A stretch of 64,000 nt of DNA from Paraconiothyrium sp. Pb-2020 (Eukaryota; Ascomycota; Dothideomycetes; Pleosporales; Didymosphaeriaceae), in assembly GCA_022419385.1 (NCBI GenBank), contig JAJUBI010000008.1, positions 2,170,001 through 2,234,000 on the forward strand, in the 5' to 3' direction. The notes below the pieces were generated by a model, which saw nothing but the letters and a program-made list of their open reading frames with translations, ran no database searches and had not been told where the DNA came from. Below are positions 44,812 through 55,411 of this stretch, in pieces (position 1 is the first letter of the stretch; each line of letters opens with the position of its first letter). A program made the position numbers and the translations under genes.

Positions 44812-47213
44812 ATGCACAAACATAAACTGGCACTGTGGTTGTCATGGGCGCTGTTGTCGGCCCCATTTATTGGAGCTCAACGAACATACGACAAAGTGTG
44901 TGGTCAGATCGCAGTGCTACAGAAGGCAGCACATGATGCCAACCCATCAGGTACAGGTCCAGTTGCCACCTGTGATTGTTTTACTAACGTTCTGAAAGCT
45001 GTACCTGTCAGCATTCCCATCAAGCCAACCGTCGACTGCCTCAAAAACCTCACTGTGGGCCAAGGACGTACCTATGATATAAACCTCATGCTACAGAATA
45101 TGGACCTTTATCTTGATTTTGAGACTAGTAAGTAATCAGCTCATTACTCAAAGCACACTATTGATCTCCGGATAGCTCTAGATTCCTTGAAGAACCCTCC
45201 CGCCGACTGGCCGTATCCTGCGCATGACGTTCGCGCCAGACTAGAAGAGGTGAAGACTAGAGTCAAGAGCAAGGCGTATGCGAATGACTACGAATTCCAA
45301 GTCGAATTGTTCGAGAAGGTATTCGCACCTGCTCACAGTGGGCATTTCATCTTCTACCCTGATCTACTTGTCAATCCGTGGTATTGGAGTAGGACGGTAT
45401 CTTTAGTCTCAATCAGCAAAGACGGCTCCGCTCTGCCAGAGATTTACTTCCGTGGTAAGACCTAAAAGTACATCCTTACGAAAACACACTAATAGATCAC
45501 TGGTAGACGATATTATCAACTCTGTCGCAGATGCGTCTCCTCTATCCAAAATTGACGGTCAAAATGCACAGCAATTCATTCAGGATCTCGTGTTCCGAGC
45601 AGCCTCGCAAGACCCTGACGCAGGTTACAACGCTATGTTCTACAACAAAGCGCAGGTCGCGGCGAAGATCTCCAATGGCGGGTACTTCGCCCAAGGCGGG
45701 CGCACCAGCAACATCTACCCGGGCGAGAACACGACGTACACGTTCCAGAATGGAACGTCTGTCACCGTAGACAACGTCGCACTGTTGAGATACGACTTCA
45801 CCGGTGCCACCGACAACGGCTACTTTATCGCTCGATACGCAGGTCAAGTTAGCTCAACCGCAAGCAAAATCAACGTCCCAAATGCGCCAGCTGGCTATCC
45901 TACTCCGGTCATCGCAACAAAGGACGGGTTGCTAGGCGGGTATTATCTCTCAGGGGACGGCCTAGATGATGTTGCCGTGCTCAGCGTGCTCTCGTTCTCC
46001 CCCAGCAGTGTGAAAGAATATCAAGCTGTAGCAGAGACTTTCCTCGCCGACGCCAAACTTGATGGCAAGAAGAAGCTCGTTGTGGACCTCAGCGCCAACA
46101 ACGGAGGGTACATTCTTTCAGGGTACGATCTCTTTCGACAGCTTTTCCCACAGACGGAACAGGTTGGCCTGACGCGTTTCCGCAACAACAAAATTCAAGA
46201 CGCAGCTGTTAAGATCAGCCAGAAGATTGTGCCTGATCCTTTTGATCCGTCGAAGGGGGCTATGGAGCAGGTTCGTGCGTACGAGAAAAGCTGGTGCTAT
46301 AAACATGATCTGGATCAGGATGGGAAGAAGTTCAAGAGTGCGGAGGAGAAATGGGCGGATCACAAGGTTGGGGAGTCAAATTATAGCTCTCTGTTGCAGT
46401 GGGATCTGAATGATCCGTTCTTGACAACGCAGGGACCGGTCGCGTTTGGGACGGAGATTACTGGTTACGGGAACAGGACGAACTTCACGCAGCCATTCGC
46501 TGCAGAAGATATCATAATGGTGAGTTACTATGCTCCACATGCAAAAGACGAACGAGACACTGATCGGTATCGTATAGCTCACCGACGGGTTTTGCGCCTC
46601 GACATGCTTCCTCTTCAGCGACTTTATGAAGCAAGTAAACGTCAAATCCATTGCTGTTGGAGGACTCCCAAATACAAAACCCATGCAGGCAGTTGGAGGC
46701 GTCAAGGGCGGCGAGCTTTCCACATGGGCGGATCTTTACACTGAGGTGTACCAAGACGCGTTTTACCTGTGGCAAAGGATCAACATGTCCGATCCGGACT
46801 ATGCTTGGCAAAAGAAGACGTTCTTGGACCACCGAGAGTACATTGGATACACTGCGACCGCAGGTGCCAACATTCGCGATGTCATACAAAAGGACCATAT
46901 CGACGATGGGCTTGCAGCGCAGTTTGTAAGGGAGGATGCTGATTGTCGGCTATTTTACACGAAGGAGATGATTGTCGACGTGGAGAATGTGTGGGCGAAG
47001 GCGGTAGATGTCGCATGGCAAGGAGGAAAGTGTGTGAATGGTGGTTTGTCCAAGAGAGATGCATCGAATGATAAGAGAAAAGAAAGGAAAACGGCAAGCA
47101 CTGGAGCTAAGCCATCGGTGGGATTGAAGACAAAGAGAGTGAATGTACAGGAGGAGACCGTGGAGAAGAATGCAGCATGGCGCATTGTGCATGGACGCAA
47201 AGCTTTCGAGTAA
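44812..47213 (+). CDS. Secreted S41-family (tail-specific type) serine peptidase
   Basis: Exons 44812-45127, 45176-45454, 45507-46519 and 46578-47213, 747 aa; introns 48-58 nt, in phase. A signal peptide (about 1-22, MHKHKLALWLSWALLSAPFIGA) is followed by a Cys-rich N-terminal domain and LDSLKNPPADWPYPAHDVRA, a stretch typical of fungal S41 proteins. The core has KKLVVDLSANNGGYILSGYD. The nucleophile region LTDGFCASTC puts the likely catalytic Ser at 544. The C-terminal 60 residues are unusually basic (LSKRDASNDKRKERKTAS...). Fungal members are mostly uncharacterised secreted peptidases. Residues encoded by 44990-45055 recur almost identically at 18584-18649. Confidence 0.9.
44990..45055 (+). 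repeat. 66-bp segment duplicated at 18584-18649
   Basis: Coding part of exon 1 of the S41 peptidase (VPVSIPIKPTVDCLKNLT). It matches the minus strand of 18584-18649 at 64 of 66 positions; the two differences are A/T and A/G. There is no similarity beyond the ends. Confidence 0.9.
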
Positions 47214-47311
47214 GCTATTATTGACAGATTGAATAGAACATGCGAACTTGATGTAAAGTACTGTGGATGTGCGACCCAATCCATCTCTTACGTGAGCAGC
47301 GTGTGCCGCCA

Positions 47312-48338
47312 TTAACCGTCACCCTCCCCATGAACTTGCATAAATACCATCAGCACAGCAGCATACGCCGCAGTCGCAGCCACGACTTCTCCCGGGCGAT
47401 TTACAGTAGCTGTTGACATGAGGCCAACGAAGACGCATATGAACCCAGTCATGATTCCCAACTTCTTCGAATCTTTGTCTACAGATTCTAACCACCAGAG
47501 CGGCGCTAGCAACATGATGAGCCCCCCTAGTATTATGCTAGTGTTGGTGATAAGGTCAAACCGAGAGTTGGACGAGTAAACCGTCGCAGGGGATGCTTCA
47601 CGGTCATTGTTGGCGTACTTGTCGCGGAAGAAACGGCTGCGGTGAAGTTGCTGAAACGATTCGAGCCAGCGACCAAGAGGCGGACGCGTGCGTTGATTTA
47701 TCGAAGTCAAATCCTCGCTATGTTCGATGAATGAAGTCTCATGCGGGGCAATAGCGCCACGATCGAGCCAATTCCTGATGTTCTCGATCTGACGTTTGTC
47801 AGCGCGGGGTTGAGCGCGTACTTTCGCGTAGCTGTCTACGAATTGATCTACGTACGTCAGTAGTGCTTCAAACCTTGCCGATAAGGAATTGCTGACTATA
47901 GTGTTGCAAGAGAGAGCTCAATTCTCCCATGTGTGCGTGTCGCTGCTGCATCCACTTTTCGTCCCACCTCATGCTATCGTTTCTAAGCTTGTCATCTGGA
48001 TGCGATGTCACTACCATCTGATCAAGCCTATTGATGTCATCCTCTATACGTGTGATGCGGTCCTGCAACCATAATATTGTACGAGCGTTGAGGTCCTGGA
48101 AACGGCGAATGATGAAGAAATCATCTTCGGAAGCCATCCATGCGCTGAAGGCCCTGTATCCCTCGAACTTCCACGCTGATTTACGTTTCTCTTGCGAGGT
48201 GACCGTGAGTGTTGATGAGCGAGAGAATGGGCGGAGGGGAATTGGGGGCGACGTGTTGGGCTGGCTCGACCCAGGTGCATATACCGGACCCGGAAGAGAA
48301 GTCATCAGCGGTGCTTGTACGGGGTTGTATGTAGCCAT
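47312..48338 (-). CDS. DUF6594-family membrane protein
   Basis: Exons 48338-47897 and 47847-47312, 325 aa; a 49-nt intron with donor GTCAGC, branch CTACTGAC and acceptor TAG, in phase. The family pattern is clear: FFIIRRFQDLNARTILWLQDRITRIEDDINRLD near the start of the domain, then LLQHYNQFVDSYAKVRA across the splice. Three hydrophobic helices lie at the C-terminus (LITNTSIILGGLIMLLAP, IMTGFICVFVGLMS, VVAATAAYAAVLMVFM). DUF6594 proteins are abundant in filamentous fungi and have no established function. The first 60 residues are Pro/Ser-rich and probably disordered. It converges on the S41 gene with 98 bp between them. Confidence 0.9.
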
Positions 48339-48907
48339 TTTGCGAGATCATGTTGTTTGCTGTCTTTTCCGATGATTCCCTTGATTGTCCTTTAGCTGTA
48401 GATATTTGGTTGCACGGAAGGCTGAGCTTGAACTCGGGGCGTGATGCACAAGGCTGTGGCTTGGGAACACATGGCGAAGTGTGTCTTGTGACGAGTGCAC
48501 CAGGCTGTGTGCAGCTGTGGTAGCCTTCCACTTTCCGAACGCGTCGCACTGTGTATATTGTGTGTTCTTCAAGAGCCAATCCAGATCCCCGTCGTGGCAG
48601 CCGAACAGTGGTGGCTTCCAGCGCGAGTGCATATTGGGCCTGAGGCATCCCAACAATCGTGAGGCAGCGGCTCGAGTGCCTTCGGCGCGACGCGCTCCCG
48701 TTGCCTTGTTTCGGATGAATGGCGTGATGGGTTTGAATATAATACAGATGAAGGCTGCAAATAACAGATGGCTTTCAGCCTGCATTCTGACCGGTTTCAA
48801 GTCATAGACACAACCCAACTCCTGCCCTCAGCCAACGCTCCGGATTCCGCCCTGCATTTCGTCAGCTGAACTGTTACAGCGTTTCCTACCCTTGACTAAC
48901 CGCGACG
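48339..48907. other. Intergenic, divergent promoter region
   Basis: Lies between the divergent DUF6594 and P/Q-rich genes. Long overlapping frames exist on the minus strand but show no family or consistent start. Confidence 0.45.
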
Positions 48908-49795
48908 ATGAATGGAAAATGGAAGAGGGCAAAGGCCAAGGTCGACGCTGTCCAAGCCTTCGACAGCCTTGAACGAGGTGGTTACCAGAGGCCAGACGAA
49001 AGATACAATCCTCAAGATCGTGTACAGCCACCCGATGACGGTCCGCCTCCGCATGTGCAGCAACAAATATCACAGTACGGGCAGAGTGCTTCGTACTACA
49101 ATGCACATCCGCAGTCTACTGTCTCATCTCCCTTCGTGGCCAAGGGGTCGCCCCCACCATTTCAATACTCCCCTCACTCGTCCCCACCTCAGCAGTCACA
49201 GCAGTATTTTCCTCACTCTTCTCCTCCACAACAGCAACAGCAATATTCTCCTCATTCCTCTCCACCACAACAATACTCTCCTCATTCCTCTCCACCACAA
49301 CAATACTCTCCTCATTCCTCTGCACCACAACAATACTCTCCTCATATGGGAAACTACGGCTTTCCTCCAGCTCAACCAACGTATGCTGCGCAGCAGAACA
49401 CAGTAACAGGGGCTTACGCGCCTGTCCAAGGTTCGCCGCCTCCAGTGACAAATTACAATATCTCAAATAAAACTCCGCAAGAGCAGAACAGAGGTCTCGG
49501 TGTCGGCAATGAAGACGGCCCCCGGTATTGGAACAATTGTGGGCCAACATACGGTCAATACCAGCAACCGCAGCGGAGCGCTACAATGCACGGTTACCAG
49601 AATCCGTACGATCAAGTTCCGGACACGCTCTATCGGAGCTCAACCATGCCAACCTCGTATGGCTCGCATAACTGTGCAGACCATCGCTCAGCGTGAGTAC
49701 TATATAAACTTCCCGCTGGCAGCGTCCCCATGCTGAATGAGGATAGGTATGATGGGAGTTGCCTCATCTGCCATCCGGCCTGGAGCAACTCTTGA
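48908..49795 (+). CDS. Pro/Gln-rich low-complexity protein with tandem repeats
   Basis: Exons 48908-49692 and 49747-49795, about 277 aa. If unspliced, the frame stops at 49696 after 262 aa. That TGA lies inside a perfect GTGAGT donor followed by TGCTGAAT and TAG, so I prefer the 54-nt intron (49693-49746). It adds YDGSCLICHPAWSNS. The N-terminal 25 residues are basic. The body is a Q/P/S/Y-rich region with about six PPQQYSPHSS-like decapeptides, then an Asn/Gln-rich tail. There is no signal peptide and no recognised domain. Such composition suggests a disordered, possibly condensate-forming or RNA-associated protein, but that is inference. Confidence 0.65.
49166..49345 (+). repeat. 30-bp coding minisatellite (PPQQYSPHSS units)
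   Basis: Two exact 30-bp units (49261-49290 and 49291-49320) and a third nearly complete one (49321-49345) follow more diverged copies upstream. The unit length keeps frame, so copy-number changes would alter protein length by 10 residues. Confidence 0.85.
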
Positions 49796-50685
49796 GAAGG
49801 GCCGTGAGATTTGTTGAATTGTTTCGGATCGATTACCAAAGCATCTGGCAATATCATCCAGGATAAATTATGGAAAACAGCTCCACAAGCAGCAAAGCCG
49901 TAGAGGGCCGAAATTCGGATACGGATGAAGATGATCCAACAGTAAAGATAGGACGATTTCCATCTTATGCGCGGTAGCTGGTGGCGGATCTCCATACAGC
50001 AGCTCTCACCCAGCAAGAGCCAGGCGAGGAGCGGGAGTGTTGTTGCCTTGCGAAAGAGCTGCCCAGTCGATGGTATTCCGTATCACTGATAAAAGCTGCG
50101 CCATCTGCTGGCGTGGCTTTCGCGGTTTGTATACAATGCTTGTCACCTCAAGCTTGGTTTTGGAGAATCGCATGTTCAAGTGGTGGTTCAAAGAACGTGG
50201 ATCCGAAAACATGGAAGATTGCTGTACAAGTCCAGGGCGATAGAGAGTGAGAAAGTAGCATTGGAGAGCTATGGATTTGAGGCCTCACGTAGTGAGATAT
50301 GTGCATCGTTTATCTCGTCCATTTTGGGTCCGTGAGGTTTGTTGCTCCATTGATAGGACAGAGAGTGACAATCTTCGGTGTTAAAGTTCGGAGTAGAAGT
50401 AGTTCATTCCACACTGAGACTAGCGCACCTCGGCATAAAGCTCCATCGCTCCTCCGCGCCCTAGAAATGATCCGGGCCAGCATGTAGATAATCAACGTTG
50501 CCCCTCATGCCTCCCCCGCGGTTACAGACAATTTGCAGGTTCTCCAGTACGCGGTCCTGCCCACCGAGCCTGATTGTCCTCACACGAACCCAGTACGCCC
50601 CCTATTAAAGCCCCAACTGGGTAAACAAAGCTGTATCAACCCCACCTTCCACCAGAAGCTCCACACGACATCAAGACTGGCCAGC
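49796..50685. other. Intergenic
   Basis: 3' flank of the P/Q-rich gene and promoter of threonine aldolase. CT-rich and CA-rich 5'UTR-like sequence precedes the ATG at 50686. No other gene is recognised. Confidence 0.5.
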
Positions 50686-51876
50686 ATGTCAGAATTCGCA
50701 CAGTATACCGCCAATGGTATCAAGCCGACCTCGGACAATGGCCCTACGCAAGGAGAGATAGCATGGGGCTCGCAAAAGAACCCAGCCGCCCACGATTTCC
50801 GCTCCGACGTTCACACCACGCCGACGGCTTCGATGCTGAATGCGATCGCGCAATGTACCCTTCTCGACGATGTCACAATGGAGGACCCTACAACACTTTC
50901 CCTTGAGCGCTTCATTGCAGATCTCACAGGGAAGGAGGACGCGCTGCTCGTCCTTTCAGGTACTATGGGAAACCAGGTTGCGCTCCGATCACATCTTACT
51001 GCTCCACCGCAAGCAGTACTGTGTGATAGGAGGGGCCACATCATACAATACGAGGCCGGAGGGATAGCGACTCTCAGTCAAGCCCTGGTACAACCTATCG
51101 ATGCGAAGAACAAGAAGTACATCACATTTGAAGAGGTACAGGAACTCGCGGTTATATCAGACGACGTTCACGCGTGCCCTACACGCGTTATATCGCTCGA
51201 GAATACCTTGAATGGCACAATCATGCCGCTTTCCGAGGTTCGCAGGATATCCGCGTTTGCTCGTGAGAACGGCATCATAATGCACTTGGACGGTGCACGG
51301 TTGTGGGAGGCAGTCGCCGCCGGCGCAGGGACGCTCAAGGAGTTCTGCGCCGAGTTTGACAGTGTGAGCCTTTGCTTTAGCAAGGGACTTGGTGCGCCCA
51401 TTGGCAGCATCGTCATTGGCACGAAAGCATTTATCAAGCGCTCTCGCTGGATTCGCAAGTCTATCGGTGGTGGTCTGCGTCAAGCTGGTGTCGTTGCAGC
51501 ACCGGCTCGTGTCGCTGTGGAGGAGACCTTCCTTGGTGGCAAACTCACTCAATCACACGAGAACGCGAAGAAGATCGAGAAGCTTTGGACAGACCTGGGT
51601 GGAAAGACGTCATACCCTGTTGATACGAACATGGTCTGGCTGGATCTCGAGGGCAGTGGCGTAAAGGTGAATCGCTTCATTGAACTGGGCGAGCAATACG
51701 GCGTAGTAGTAAGAGGGGGTCGCTTCGTGGTGCACTACCAGATCGGCGAAGATGCGATAAAACGAGTGGGACAGCTTTTTGCTGACGCGCTGAAGGGTCA
51801 GGCTGGAGACTTGAAGACGGGCAAAGTGGAGCACGATCCCGAAGAATTAAAGCTGAAGGGAAAAGGTGTCGAGTAG
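50686..51876 (+). CDS. GLY1: L-threonine (low-specificity) aldolase, PLP-dependent
   Basis: Single exon, 396 aa from the ATG at 50686. The enzyme cleaves threonine or allo-threonine to glycine and acetaldehyde, a glycine source in fungi. The N-terminus FRSDVHTTPTASMLNAIAQC is the family start. DALLVLSGTMGNQVALRSHL follows, then MHLDGARLWEA with the PLP-contacting Asp. CFSKGLGAPIGS holds the PLP-binding Lys, and GGGLRQAGVVAA is conserved. The frame is open back to an ATG at 50533; those 51 residues could be an alternative N-terminus, perhaps organellar, but the sequence there looks like a leader. The last 20 residues are Lys/Glu-rich. Confidence 0.93.
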   Translation: MSEFAQYTANGIKPTSDNGPTQGEIAWGSQKNPAAHDFRSDVHTTPTASMLNAIAQCTLLDDVTMEDPTTLSLERFIADLTGKEDALLVLSGTMGNQVALRSHLTAPPQAVLCDRRGHIIQYEAGGIATLSQALVQPIDAKNKKYITFEEVQELAVISDDVHACPTRVISLENTLNGTIMPLSEVRRISAFARENGIIMHLDGARLWEAVAAGAGTLKEFCAEFDSVSLCFSKGLGAPIGSIVIGTKAFIKRSRWIRKSIGGGLRQAGVVAAPARVAVEETFLGGKLTQSHENAKKIEKLWTDLGGKTSYPVDTNMVWLDLEGSGVKVNRFIELGEQYGVVVRGGRFVVHYQIGEDAIKRVGQLFADALKGQAGDLKTGKVEHDPEELKLKGKGVE

Positions 51877-52913
51877 ATATCCTTGAGAATTAACAAACAT
51901 TGACAGGCAAATCTCTGTAAGCTGCAACAGTTCCAATGCGCAACCTCTCCCGACTTCGCTATCGCTCCAGAGTGCTAAATAGTCCCTGCTTAGTCAGCGA
52001 TGCTCCTTATCACTTATGAAGGCGGAAGCATGAAAAGGAATAGCTTGAGCTTGTTTGCTTGAGGCTGTCGGCGGTCGAAGGGATTGGGGAATGTATCGAT
52101 GTTATCAGGCTTCCGCAGCGCCACACAGAACAGGCACTGCAAAACCTGGTGCTGCTATCGACCTGAAGGTCACAAGTGGCTGATCACGTATGTGAGCGAC
52201 TGCGGTGGTGGTCCTTTTATTACGATAAAATAATCCGGCTTAGATATGCGTGATGCTCGACAAACCTTTCGCGGCAGCCACTATCAAAAGACAATCTAGT
52301 TGAGGCAGCCACACTGTACAAGTCAACGTTCGTGTTTGATTCCCTCCTTTTTTTGGTAGTTCTCGCTAGCATCAGCGATAAAAACGTTACTCCGAAGACC
52401 TGGCGGTTAAGATGGCAGTCAACGCAGTTAGAGCATAACTACATCTTCTAACCCCGCTTTTTTATCACCTACTGACTCGTGACTAGGCATCCAACAGCGT
52501 GAGATACGATAATGGAAATGTATTCTTAAACCCGAACCGTAAAATATTTCACCCTCTCTTTGGGCGACAATAACCATAAAAAAAAAAACCGGAGACAATT
52601 TCGTACTCACGTTGGCTAAGCTGGGTGGAAAAGCAACATTCACGCCCTGTAACAAGGTGAATCACCTTGTTTGGGCCAAAGTGGCCACCTTCAGCGACCC
52701 AACATCTCTTTCTAGGTACTTAAAACACCCCTCTTGGTGGAAGAGTCATTTTAGTCGTTGGTAGTAAGGCGCAGTGATCACTTCGCGTGGCTCGTAGAGC
52801 CCATCACTTCTCTATCTATAAACCACCATGGCGCTCCACATTCCCACACCTGCATCCGCACTTCTGTACTCAAATCGAACCCAAACGCTGTCAACACTAC
52901 GTCAACTGCAGCC
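51877..52913. other. Intergenic
   Basis: No gene recognised. A 10-nt A run lies near 52577-52587 and the region is AT-richer than its neighbours. Confidence 0.5.
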
Positions 52914-53438
52914 ATGGATATCGCCCTCTCAGCGCTCAAGCTTCTCTGGACCATGATCTGGAATTCGGCCATTGCTTTCTTCTACACCTCACATGGCCGC
53001 AAAAATTTGGGTAATGAAAATTCACTATCCGCCCTTCTCTTCCGTAACACAATGACGGTCCTCGGTTGTCTCTCCCTAAGGTTTGCTATCATCACCTACG
53101 CATTCGACGCCAGCATAATCGTCGACGGGTTCTTCTATTTGCGCCGCAAGACAGAGAATTTTCCACCTTGGTCAAGCGCAGCCAAGGTTACGATTGTATG
53201 GTACTTCATTGTGCTAGGAAAGTGGGTGGGCGTCAAAATCTGGCTACTGGAAGTTCCACTCCGTTTCAAGGTCATAGCTTTGCTGTTCGGTTGCTGGGAA
53301 GCATATCAGTTCATCTACTGCATTCGCATGTATCGTTATTACAGCACGGTCCGCCGATTCGAACAGCGCATAGCCCAAAGTCCCCGGCCTCGTGTGACAA
53401 GGGAGCAAGCGATGCAGGCATTGGAAGGCAGTGAGTAG
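52914..53438 (+). CDS. Small multi-pass membrane protein, unknown function
   Basis: Single exon, 174 aa. Four hydrophobic segments are visible (ALSALKLLWTMIWNSAIAFF, MTVLGCLSLRFAIITYAF, KVTIVWYFIVLGKWVGVKIW, VIALLFGCWEAYQFIYCI), then a basic cytosolic tail (YRYYSTVRRFEQRIAQSPRP). I do not recognise the family. The frame is open for 156 nt before this ATG; I start at 52914 because it directly precedes the first helix. The stop overlaps a GTGAGT-like sequence, so a further 3' exon cannot be excluded. Confidence 0.55.
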   Translation: MDIALSALKLLWTMIWNSAIAFFYTSHGRKNLGNENSLSALLFRNTMTVLGCLSLRFAIITYAFDASIIVDGFFYLRRKTENFPPWSSAAKVTIVWYFIVLGKWVGVKIWLLEVPLRFKVIALLFGCWEAYQFIYCIRMYRYYSTVRRFEQRIAQSPRPRVTREQAMQALEGSE

Positions 53439-54359
53439 GATGGTACCTAGGCTGGAGAATCCGTAAGCGGGATCGGGCGTTGAACCAAGCTCGAACCGGA
53501 ACGGTCGACTTCCAATTCCTCTAAACATTGCCTCTCCATTTGACCTGGTTATCCCTGGAAATTGTTGTGTCTTTGCAGAGTGATCTTCGGCATGTGTTTG
53601 CAAGTTCAATCCCTTTCTTCTTTTAGCAAAGTAGTAGGTAGCTTATGGTATCAAGGACAAATCTTTGTCTGGATATGTGCTCAATGCACGAACTCGTACC
53701 GTTGTGTGGCACACGGGTGCTGTGCTGTGTGAGGTGGATTCAAGCGAACGGAAGGCTTCGCACGCAGCGCGTTCGAGTCTGGCGAATGGCTTCGCCCAGT
53801 ACCAATAATTTAAATAGGGAGTTATATCTTGTAGTGTGATGTAGCGCATTGTCGTAGAAGATTACTGTGGGTTTCCGTGCGAGAGTTCGGTAATCGGTCT
53901 GCCAAGGGCAGGCTACGGACAGTTTCCAAACGGCCTAGAATTCTCGCTAGCACTAGATCCCGTTGCTTCATGCTACGCTCCGCAATTTGATTGGTCCCAA
54001 GTCTCTGCATCACTTTGCGCGGTGGTCCGACAATATGGTCGGTGGCTCAGACATGCCGCAGTGCTCTTGAGTACAGGCAATTGTGATACCCCACACATGC
54101 GTCTCGCACGCTTCAGGCATAAAGTATTACTTCGGATGGAATTATAGGGACGTCATAAACGGACTTCAGAGACGCTGTCCACTCTTGGGTGCTTGTCGCG
54201 GGATTTTCAAAAGACCGTCTGGGTTTTGGCCACTATAAGAGATCCAGTGGTGCTGCCTACCAGCACAGTACTCATCCAAAGCTAACAATCCAATCACTTG
54301 ATCCTATCTTCTCCTATTCAGTCTTTCATTCTGAAAACTTAAATTACTGGACATCCACA
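53439..54359. other. Intergenic
   Basis: Flank of the small secreted protein gene, with a TATAAG-like box near 54234. No other gene is recognised. Confidence 0.5.
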
Positions 54360-54833
54360 ATGTACTTCGCATCGACCCTTAAATTGGCCGTGCTGGCGAT
54401 CGCTGCGACTGCAGTCGCGGTCCCCACCACACGTCTTGATACCCGCGAAGCCGTTTGCGGGACATGGTACGACAACTACCTTGGGCCTGGTAGTGCCGGC
54501 GATGTACTCGGTACTGGCCAGTGCCAACAGATCAAGAAGGCTGGCGAAGGCCCGAATGACCAGTCAAGTTACATATTTAACCTCAAGGGTGCTTGCGTTC
54601 ATTGCGACTTCTACAGGTACGTCATGGGCGCTTTGATTGGTGTGGCTAGCAGGAAATATGGTGGTCGGAGTCACTCGTATTCACGAGTCATCCACCGGAA
54701 GGGCATGGACGTTTACTGACATCAATACAGTGACGAGAACTGCGGAAGTGTGGTTGGTGGTGTAGGGAACAATCAAGGGAATGATTGGGACACTACATGG
54801 ACGTATGGCAGTGCTAAGAGTTTCAGATGTTGA
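54360..54833 (+). CDS. Small secreted cysteine-rich protein (effector candidate)
   Basis: Exons 54360-54616 and 54731-54833, 119 aa; intron 114 nt, in phase (AG joined to T). A signal peptide (MYFASTLKLAVLAIAATAVAV) is followed by a short propeptide ending at LDTR, a possible Kex2-like cleavage site, then EAVCGTWYDNYLG. The mature part has six cysteines, enough for three disulfides, and ends at Cys. Gly, Asn and Trp are frequent. The family is unknown to me. Size, secretion and even cysteine number fit an apoplastic effector or an antimicrobial-type protein, which is inference. The ATG has a favourable context (CCACAATG). Confidence 0.82.
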
Positions 54834-55411
54834 TTGGTGGTTCATACGGCGTTGGTAAGTCACTGAGGCCATCTCTTTAGATATTCCCTTCTAGTAGGAA
54901 TGCCTTCAACATCAATTCGGTAACGCTGAGCTGTTCAGATTCTATGTATGACCATCTTTTCGTGGATTCGTTTTTGTTGCGATGATAGATTTACGCGATT
55001 CCTAAATACCCTACCTGTAAATATATTCTCTTCTTGGATGAGCACAATAGCGGCCTCATACAGCGAGCATTGTTTGGGACAAGAGAGTAACGAGCTACTG
55101 CAATGGGATGCGGCGACGTAACAGTACAAATTCAAGTTCCCTACACTAGTCAAAGTTCCTATTGACTCCAAGGTTTACCTGTGCTGCGCCAATGAACTCT
55201 TGAACAGGATGAATCAACGACGTGGTGAGATAAGGGTCCATCAATCGTGTCAAACAGGACATCGATTCAGATGAAACCACTTAGCCAGAAATAAAAAAAA
55301 AATGTGCAAACTATGTCGTGTGCTCAGAGAATGAGTCGAGCACGCTTCCCATTGCATGAAACCTCCATGATTATCCGAGTTCACCTTCCGCTCACCATTT
55401 AGAATTCATGC
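54834..55411. other. Intergenic
   Basis: Convergent 3' flanks of two secreted-protein genes. A run of nine A residues lies near 55292. Nothing else is seen. Confidence 0.5.

Noticed and set aside
52900..53110. Upstream start for the small membrane protein (codon at 52758)
   Set aside because: The added residues are not conserved-looking and precede the first helix with a leader-like composition; the ATG at 52914 is the better start.
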